A stretch of 33,157 nucleotides of DNA, from the NCBI GenBank assembly GCA_937919825.1, contig CALFPA010000087.1, positions 1 to 33,157 of the forward strand, in the 5' to 3' direction. Both the position numbers and the translations under genes were made by a program. Below, one piece after another: positions 26,128 to 31,116 of the stretch. The notes below the pieces were generated by a model. That model saw nothing but the letters and a program-made list of their open reading frames with translations. It had not been told where the DNA came from and ran no database searches. Origin of the DNA: an uncultured Spartobacteria bacterium. Its GTDB lineage: Bacteria; Verrucomicrobiota; Verrucomicrobiia; Chthoniobacterales; Terrimicrobiaceae. Numbering within the stretch: the first letter of the stretch is position 1; each line of letters starts with the position of its first letter.

Positions 26128-27021
26128 CTACCAGACCGGCGTGGGATACTCCCCGGAAGCCGCCAGCTTCGCCAGCGACTCCGCCACAAACGGCCTATCC
26201 TCACGGTAGGTCACACCAAACCACGGACTCTCCACCGGCAAAACTCGCACCGTCGCCGAACCCGAATCAATCATCTCCGCCACCGCGCTCGGAATGTAAA
26301 ATTCGGATTTGTCCTCGCCTGCGTGGGCCTGCAAAAAGCGATGCAGCCCCGCTTCCAACAGAGGGAAAACCGCCGGAGTCAATCCCCAGCAATTCATCGA
26401 GACCCGCTCCGAGCCTTGAAACTCCGACCCGTCCGCCGCATCGACGACACGCCCGCCCACACGCTCGAGCTTCGTGTGCTCTCGCACCGAAACCAGCAAG
26501 CCATCGGCATCCTTCTGGCAAACCCCGCGCGACACACTGCCATTCTCGGAAAGTGTGGCTTCTAACCGGAAGCCCGCCATGCAAAACCGCGTGCTGTTTT
26601 CATCCAACCCACCCAAATACTCCCCCACCGCCGCAATCGCGGGGCGCCCATAAAAATCATCCGCATTGATCGCTAGAAACGGCGTATCCACCGCCTCGCG
26701 AGCGCACCACACCGCATGCCCCGTCCCCCATGGCTTTACTCGCCCCTCGGGAACCGAAAAATCCTCCGGCAGGTCATTGAGTTGTTGAAAAGCGTAGCCC
26801 ACATCGATCCGGTCCTCAAACCGCCTCCCCACCCGCTCTCGAAATTCCACCTCAAAATCCCGTCGAATCACAAAAACCACCCTCGAAAACCCCGAGCGCA
26901 CGGCATCGAAGACCGAGTAATCCAGCAGCGTCTCGCCATTCGGCCCCACGCCATCCATTTGTTTGAGGCCACCATACCGGCTCCCCATCCCAGCAGCTAA
27001 AACAACAAGAGTCGTATTCAT
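26128..27021 (-). CDS. Sugar nucleotidyltransferase
   Basis: A 297-residue GT-A fold nucleotidyltransferase. The N-terminus has LAAGMGSRYGGLKQMDGVGP, the nucleotide-triphosphate loop (G-x-G-x-R) with the downstream lysine, then WGTGHAVWCAREAV, the base-binding region, and AINADDFYGR, the metal-binding DD. These resemble UTP- or dTTP-dependent sugar-1-phosphate transferases. The sugar cannot be named. It is the last ordinary chromosomal gene before the tRNA and the mobile region, and its ATG lies 18 bp from the tRNA 3' end on the same strand. Confidence 0.88.
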   Translation of the reverse strand: MNTTLVVLAAGMGSRYGGLKQMDGVGPNGETLLDYSVFDAVRSGFSRVVFVIRRDFEVEFRERVGRRFEDRIDVGYAFQQLNDLPEDFSVPEGRVKPWGTGHAVWCAREAVDTPFLAINADDFYGRPAIAAVGEYLGGLDENSTRFCMAGFRLEATLSENGSVSRGVCQKDADGLLVSVREHTKLERVGGRVVDAADGSEFQGSERVSMNCWGLTPAVFPLLEAGLHRFLQAHAGEDKSEFYIPSAVAEMIDSGSATVRVLPVESPWFGVTYREDRPFVAESLAKLAASGEYPTPVW

Positions 27022-27030
27022 GAAAGAGTA

Positions 27031-27039
27031 GAAAAAAGC
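27031..27039 (-). terminator. T-tract after tRNA-Pro
   Basis: Directly after the tRNA on the minus strand comes GCTTTTTTC, a six-T run. With the paired acceptor and T arms as the stem it may act as the tRNA transcript terminator. This is suggestive only. Confidence 0.3.
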
Positions 27040-27113
27040 TCGGGCCGGCGAGATTCGAACTCGCGACCTCCTCGTCCCGAACGAGGCGCTCTACCAAGCT
27101 GAGCCACGGCCCG
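27040..27113 (-). tRNA. tRNA-Pro (anticodon CGG)
   Basis: The minus strand folds as a complete tRNA of 74 nt. The acceptor arms CGGGCCG / CGGCCCG pair over 7 bp, the D arm is GCTC / GAGC, the anticodon stem CCTCG / CGAGG encloses the loop TTCGGGA (anticodon CGG, reading CCG), the variable loop is 5 nt, and the T arm GCGAG / CTCGC carries TTCGAAT. The discriminator is A and CCA is not encoded (the following bases are GCT). An integrase-like gene starts 90 bp from its 5' end on the other strand. Confidence 0.96.
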
Positions 27114-27160
27114 ATAAAATTGATTGTGTGATATTTATAAAAGTGAAAAAATCCCCGAAA
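27114..27160 (-). promoter_or_regulatory. AT-rich promoter region for tRNA-Pro
   Basis: The stretch upstream of the tRNA 5' end is very AT-rich against a GC-rich background and includes TTTTATAAATATCACAC on the minus strand, with TATAAA about 24 nt from the tRNA. A -10 element is plausible; no convincing -35 is visible. The integrase may use the same AT-rich region in the other direction. Confidence 0.3.
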
Positions 27161-27167
27161 AAAGCAC

Positions 27168-27190
27168 TTGTAACCTGATTTTGTAACCTG
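27168..27190 (+). repeat. Tandem 10-bp direct repeat upstream of integrase
   Basis: TTGTAACCTG occurs twice, at 27168-27177 and 27181-27190, with a 3-bp spacer (13-bp period), and ends 13 bp before the integrase ATG. Two exact 10-bp copies this close are unlikely by chance. They could be recombinase or regulator binding sites. See the corresponding finding. Confidence 0.7.
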
Positions 27191-27203
27191 CTATTTTTTG
27201 GGC

Positions 27204-28304
27204 ATGAGCAAGCACAAGAAAACGCAGGAAACAGAGTCGGATTGGTCAAAGATTGGTCCATGTCTTTATCGGTATCGGAAAGCCAACTACTACGCTTTGG
27301 TTCGCTTCAAGGGCAAACAGATTCGCCAGTCTCTCGACACGGACGACTTAGAGTTGGCGCGGCGCAAGTTGAAGAAATTCCGCTCCGATCTGGAGACAAC
27401 CAAGCCCAGCGAATCCCGCCGCACCATCGCCATGCAGTCTGAGACTTTTCTGGCCGGTCTTGTCGGCGAACCCACCACCAAGGACAACGCCACCCGCTCC
27501 ATCAAGAACCTCGTTGAGCATTTCGGTGGCGACACACTTATCAAGAAGGTGACCCCCTCCGATTGTCGCGCATGGATCGCCACTTTTGAATTGTCGGCGG
27601 ACGCAAAAAACAAACGCATCCAACATGGTCGCCAATTTTTTCAAGCCGCCGTTGATGATCAAGTCATCCCCTCGAACCCCATGGAGGGGATGAAATACTT
27701 TGTCCGAGCCAAGCGGACCAGCATTACACCCTCCGACGAGCAGTTTCTCGCCATCGTCGCTGACCTCCGCGCCCAGGTGTGGAATGGACATAGCCGAAAC
27801 GATTCCGCCGACTTCGTAGAACTTGCCGGTCGCCTTGGTCTTGGTCAGGCCGAACTCGCCGGCATCCAGCGCCAGCACATAAATCTGGAGGCCGACGAGA
27901 TCGTTGTTTTTCGCAAGAAGATGAAACAAGGATTCACGATCCCGATTTATCCCGAGGCGAGGCCGATCATCGAGCGCCGGTTGGAAGCCATGACCGAGGG
28001 GCCGGAGCAAAGACTACTGCCGCAGGACGACTGCAAGAAGGGACTCGCCGCCGCCTGCAAGCGCCTTGGTTTTCCGAACTTTGAGCCGCGCTCCCTCCGC
28101 CGCTATTTCATCACCAAGGCACTCCGCCTCGGCGTGGATGTCCCGACCATCGCCCGCTGGCAAGGCCACAGGGATGGCGGCGTCCTGATCATGTCTGTCT
28201 ATGGCGACATCGTTCGCATGGATCACTCGCAGAAAATGGCGAAACTCCTCGCGCCCAAGCCGACCGGCGACAACATCGCGCAATTCATGGCAGCAACCGC
28301 CTAG
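27204..28304 (+). CDS. Tyrosine recombinase-like integrase with altered catalytic boxes
   Basis: A 366-residue phage-integrase-family protein. Residues about 10-60 are an arm-binding-like segment (LYRYRKANYYALVRFKGKQI), about 75-165 the helical core-binding domain (FLAGLVGEP ... HGRQFFQAAV), and about 175-345 the catalytic domain. In the catalytic domain K241 or a neighbour, R299/R300 (RSLRRYFITK), H322 (RWQGHRDGG) and the nucleophile Y333 (SVYGDI) can be placed. Box I reads GRLGLGQAELAG where the first catalytic arginine is expected, and the box II histidine (HxLR) is an arginine. I use the ATG at 27204; a TTG two codons earlier also fits. It is adjacent to a tRNA-Pro on the other strand. 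Confidence 0.88.
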   Translation: MSKHKKTQETESDWSKIGPCLYRYRKANYYALVRFKGKQIRQSLDTDDLELARRKLKKFRSDLETTKPSESRRTIAMQSETFLAGLVGEPTTKDNATRSIKNLVEHFGGDTLIKKVTPSDCRAWIATFELSADAKNKRIQHGRQFFQAAVDDQVIPSNPMEGMKYFVRAKRTSITPSDEQFLAIVADLRAQVWNGHSRNDSADFVELAGRLGLGQAELAGIQRQHINLEADEIVVFRKKMKQGFTIPIYPEARPIIERRLEAMTEGPEQRLLPQDDCKKGLAAACKRLGFPNFEPRSLRRYFITKALRLGVDVPTIARWQGHRDGGVLIMSVYGDIVRMDHSQKMAKLLAPKPTGDNIAQFMAATA

Positions 28305-28319
28305 TCGCGGTCGCGGTTG
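28294..28319 (+). terminator. Possible hairpin after integrase
   Basis: CAACCGC (28294-28300) and GCGGTTG (28313-28319) can pair over 7 bp around the integrase stop codon (TAG at 28302-28304). No T-run follows, so termination is uncertain. Confidence 0.3.
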
Positions 28320-28345
28320 AACCCCGAGGACATCAGCGCCACCGC

Positions 28346-28915
28346 TTAATCGACGCGATGCAGGAGCAAGCGGGCGAGCTTCTTCACTAAGCTCCCCTCC
28401 TCCGCGCTGACGCACTCGCCACTCGCGGCCTTCTCCAAGGCTCGGATTTCGCCCCCTGTCGCGTAGTCCATCACACCAGGAGAATCTAAAACCTCACCGG
28501 CAAGATTCGCCAGACTCTCGGTCTCTGAAAAATCCGATGCAGAACTCGCAAGTCTCGCGTTTGCGCGTGCGCTCCACCCGACCCAGCAAGGCAATTCTGG
28601 ACGAAAAAAACCGAGGATTTCGGCTTTTAGCACCACCTGCTCGTCATCAGACAGGAGATCGATTTTTCGTCGTATTTCGGCGACTCTTTTTTGAAATGAT
28701 GGCACCGCCCCAAGGCCGGACAATTTGACCGGAAAAAACCTCCGCACCCCCAGAGGAAACCCGCGACCTTCGCGCCCTTTGCTTCTTTCAATCACCTCTC
28801 GAAGGGCAACGGCATCAATCAGCCCTTTCTCTATTTCAAGAGACGGATTTTTCTTAACATACCGAGATATTGTTGAGCGATTTACTCCGTAAATTCGAGC
28901 GGCATTCGCACGATC
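28346..28915 (-). pseudogene. 5'-truncated gene for helix-turn-helix protein
   Basis: An open frame of 189 codons that begins directly after an in-frame stop (TGA, 28916-28918) with no start codon near its beginning. The first residues read DRANAARIYGVNRSTISRYV, a helix-turn-helix of Hin/homeodomain type, followed by KKNPSLEIEKGLIDAVALRE. A GTG at 28795 could start a 149-residue product but would drop the DNA-binding part. The C-terminal region (FSETESLANLAGEVLDSPGV, VSAEEGSLVKKLARLLLH) is unrecognised. It converges on the integrase across 41 bp. The 5' end runs into the GH2 gene fragment on the other strand, so it was probably cut by the rearrangement. It may have been an element-borne regulator or terminase-like protein. 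Confidence 0.65.
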
Positions 28916-30934
28916 TCATTCACCGCCGATGACGGCTTTCACCTCAATGGCCGCCGGGTGCAGTTGAAGGGAGTGAATCTGCACCATGATCAGGGGCCCT
29001 TGGGCGCGGCGTTTTTTCCCCGCGCCATGGAGCGGCAGCTTCAGATCATGAAGGAGATGGGAGTCAATGCGATCCGCACCTCCCACAACCCGTCCGCGCC
29101 CGAGTTGCTGGAACTTTGCGACCGCATGGGGTTCGTGGTTTGGAACGAATTGTTTGACAAATATGGACCCACCGCCGGTGTGCAATGCGGGATCGACGAG
29201 TTCGTCAAAACCTACGCCGAACGGGAAGCGAAGAATTTCATTTTGCGCGACCGCAATCACCCGTGCGTGGTCGTGTGGTCGATTGGCAATGAGATAGCCG
29301 ATCTGAAGAAAGAACACGTTGATGCCATGGTTGGCTATTTCAAAAAGTATGACACCACCCGACAGAACACACTCGGCAGCCACATCCCCGCCCAAGCCTC
29401 GAACAGAATCATCGATGCCTTGGACACCTGTGGATGGAACTATGGCCGAAAGTATATGATCGCGCGCAAAGCCTATCCGAAAACGCCAATCATCTACAGC
29501 GAATCGGCTTCAGCCTTCTCAACTCGCGGTGCCTACAAGTTGACGCTGCCAAAAAATAAGACGGATTGGGGCAACGATGCGGAGTTGACATCCTACTCAT
29601 TGACCTCGGCTAAGTGGTCGGATATCCCGGAGATCGAGTTTGAAGGCATGCGCAAGGATACCTTTGTCGCCGGTGAGTTTGTCTGGACCGGTTTCGATTA
29701 TCTCGGGGAGCCCACACCCTTCGACCAGGCCCGCAGCAGCTACTTTGGCATCGTGGACTTGGCCGGACTCCCCAAGGACAGTTATTACCTTTATCGCAGC
29801 CATTGGATGCCTGAGTCACCCACCGTCCATCTCTCACCGCATTGGAATTGGCAAGGGCATGAGGGCAAGCCGGTGCCGGTCTTTGTTTACACCAACGGCG
29901 ACGAGGCCGAACTCTTCCTCAATGGAAAAAGCTTGGGTCGTAAAAAGAAGGCAAGCGGGGATCTACTGGATGTCGCCAACTTGGCCTATGGCAAAGTCAC
30001 ATCGGCCAGCAGTGATGAGTTGAAACAGGATACGCTGGGCAATGTTCAAGAGGAAAATCTATCAGGCAAAGCGATTGATGGGAATCCCTCGACGCGGTGG
30101 TGCGTCAGCAGTAGCAGCTACCCGCAACACTGGCAGGTAGACTTGGGCGAAGTCCGGGAAATCTCCAAAGCGAATATCACTTGGGAAGCGAATAAGGGGC
30201 GGTATGACTTTGACCTCTTGGTTTCCATGGATGGCGTGAAATGGGACAAGGTCGATGCCAAGGTGAGCAGGCCGAGTGGTCTCTCCGAAGTGGACTTTGA
30301 AAAGCTCAAGACGCGCTGGGTGCGCATCGAGATCAAGGGCGGTCCGGGCTCGGCGAGCATTCGTGAAGTCGAAGTTCTTGAACGCGATATGAAGACGGAA
30401 GACCCGTATTTTAAAATCGTCGATAGCTACCGCCTCCGTTGGCTCGAGGTGCCCTATGAAGCGGGCGAAATCAAGGCCGTCGCCTATCAAGCCGGAAAAA
30501 AACTCGGTGAGGCCGTTGTCAAGACCGCCGGTGCAGGCGCAAAACTGAAACTCACCGCCGACCGCAGCCAACTCAAAGCCGACGGCATGGATCTGTGCTA
30601 CGTCACCGTCGAAATGACCGATCAAGAGGGGAATTTGTGCCCGTTGGCCATGGACAAACTGACCTTTGCCGTCGAGGGTGCCGCCCGCCTGAGCGGGGTG
30701 GACAATGGCAATCAGATGGGCCACGACTCCTTCACCGACTCAACCCACCCGCTGTTTTACGGGAAAGCCGTCGCAGTCCTGCGCAGCATTCCGGGGAAAT
30801 CCGGAGAGGCCGGCGACCAGAGAAAGACCCCGGAGTTTCCCCCAAAGCGGTTGTGGCGCCACTCGAATTCGAGCTCAAAGTTGGTCAGAACCTTTCGGGA
30901 CTTCAGCCCTCCATGGGGAACCCCCGTGCAATGA
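28901..30934 (+). CDS. GH2 beta-galactosidase-type enzyme, truncated at both ends
   Basis: The homologous sequence begins at 28901 (GIRTISFTADDGFHLNGRRV) without a start codon; the first usable start is GTG 28958 (658 residues). From there, residues about 1-290 are the GH2 catalytic barrel, with the acid/base in SIGNE (Glu 112) and the probable nucleophile in YSESASAFSTRG (Glu 182). Residues 305-330 open a DUF4982 domain (VYTNGDEAELFLNGKSLG), about 338-475 are an F5/8C discoidin domain (NPSTRWCVSSSSYPQHWQVD), DUF4982 resumes at 490 (YRLRWLEVPYEAGEI), and a C-terminal beta domain follows to about 615. The sugar-binding N-terminal domains and signal peptide are missing. After residue 615 the reading is antisense to a DUF1080 gene. 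Confidence 0.85.
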   Translation, partial: GIRTISFTADDGFHLNGRRVQLKGVNLHHDQGPLGAAFFPRAMERQLQIMKEMGVNAIRTSHNPSAPELLELCDRMGFVVWNELFDKYGPTAGVQCGIDEFVKTYAEREAKNFILRDRNHPCVVVWSIGNEIADLKKEHVDAMVGYFKKYDTTRQNTLGSHIPAQASNRIIDALDTCGWNYGRKYMIARKAYPKTPIIYSESASAFSTRGAYKLTLPKNKTDWGNDAELTSYSLTSAKWSDIPEIEFEGMRKDTFVAGEFVWTGFDYLGEPTPFDQARSSYFGIVDLAGLPKDSYYLYRSHWMPESPTVHLSPHWNWQGHEGKPVPVFVYTNGDEAELFLNGKSLGRKKKASGDLLDVANLAYGKVTSASSDELKQDTLGNVQEENLSGKAIDGNPSTRWCVSSSSYPQHWQVDLGEVREISKANITWEANKGRYDFDLLVSMDGVKWDKVDAKVSRPSGLSEVDFEKLKTRWVRIEIKGGPGSASIREVEVLERDMKTEDPYFKIVDSYRLRWLEVPYEAGEIKAVAYQAGKKLGEAVVKTAGAGAKLKLTADRSQLKADGMDLCYVTVEMTDQEGNLCPLAMDKLTFAVEGAARLSGVDNGNQMGHDSFTDSTHPLFYGKAVAVLRSIPGKSGEAGDQRKTPEFPPKRLWRHSNSSSKLVRTFRDFSPPWGTPVQ

Positions 30935-31098
30935 AGTGATCCAGGCTCCTTACCAAATTGAAAGGTCTCCGGATCACAATTTACCGCCGCAAAATCAGCC
31001 TCTCCTAGCACCTTCCACTCGGAGGCCGAAAGCACTTGGAGCGACGAAAAAACAGCCAGCACCACTCCAGACAGGAACGCAGATCGATAGGGCATCAT
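30757..31098 (-). CDS. DUF1080 (3-keto-disaccharide hydrolase-like) protein, C-terminally truncated
   Basis: A 113-residue remnant. A signal peptide (SAFLSGVVLAVFSSLQVLSA) is followed by the start of a DUF1080 beta-sandwich: PETFQFGKEPGSLHCTGVPH, then GLKSRKVLTNFELEFEWRHN and GGNSGVFLWSPAS. Full-length proteins of this family are about 200-260 residues, so roughly half the domain is missing; the last ~13 residues (PDFPGMLRRTATAFP) are read antisense through the GH2 fragment. It begins 18 bp after the stop of the sulfatase gene on the same strand, so the original operon was sulfatase then DUF1080. DUF1080 proteins are frequent in polysaccharide-degrading verrucomicrobia. Confidence 0.8.
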   Translation of the reverse strand: MMPYRSAFLSGVVLAVFSSLQVLSASEWKVLGEADFAAVNCDPETFQFGKEPGSLHCTGVPHGGLKSRKVLTNFELEFEWRHNRFGGNSGVFLWSPASPDFPGMLRRTATAFP

Positions 31099-31116
31099 CG
31101 GAGGATCAGTATCTCG

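Noticed and set aside
28305-28349. In-frame continuation of the integrase past its TAG (14 codons to a TAA)
   Set aside because: A short open run after a stop is expected by chance; nothing supports readthrough.
30808-30816. GGCCGGCGA matches 9 bases of the tRNA-Pro 3' end (27043-27051), a possible att copy
   Set aside because: The match is short and GC-rich, does not extend, and its distance and orientation do not fit standard tRNA 3'-end integration.
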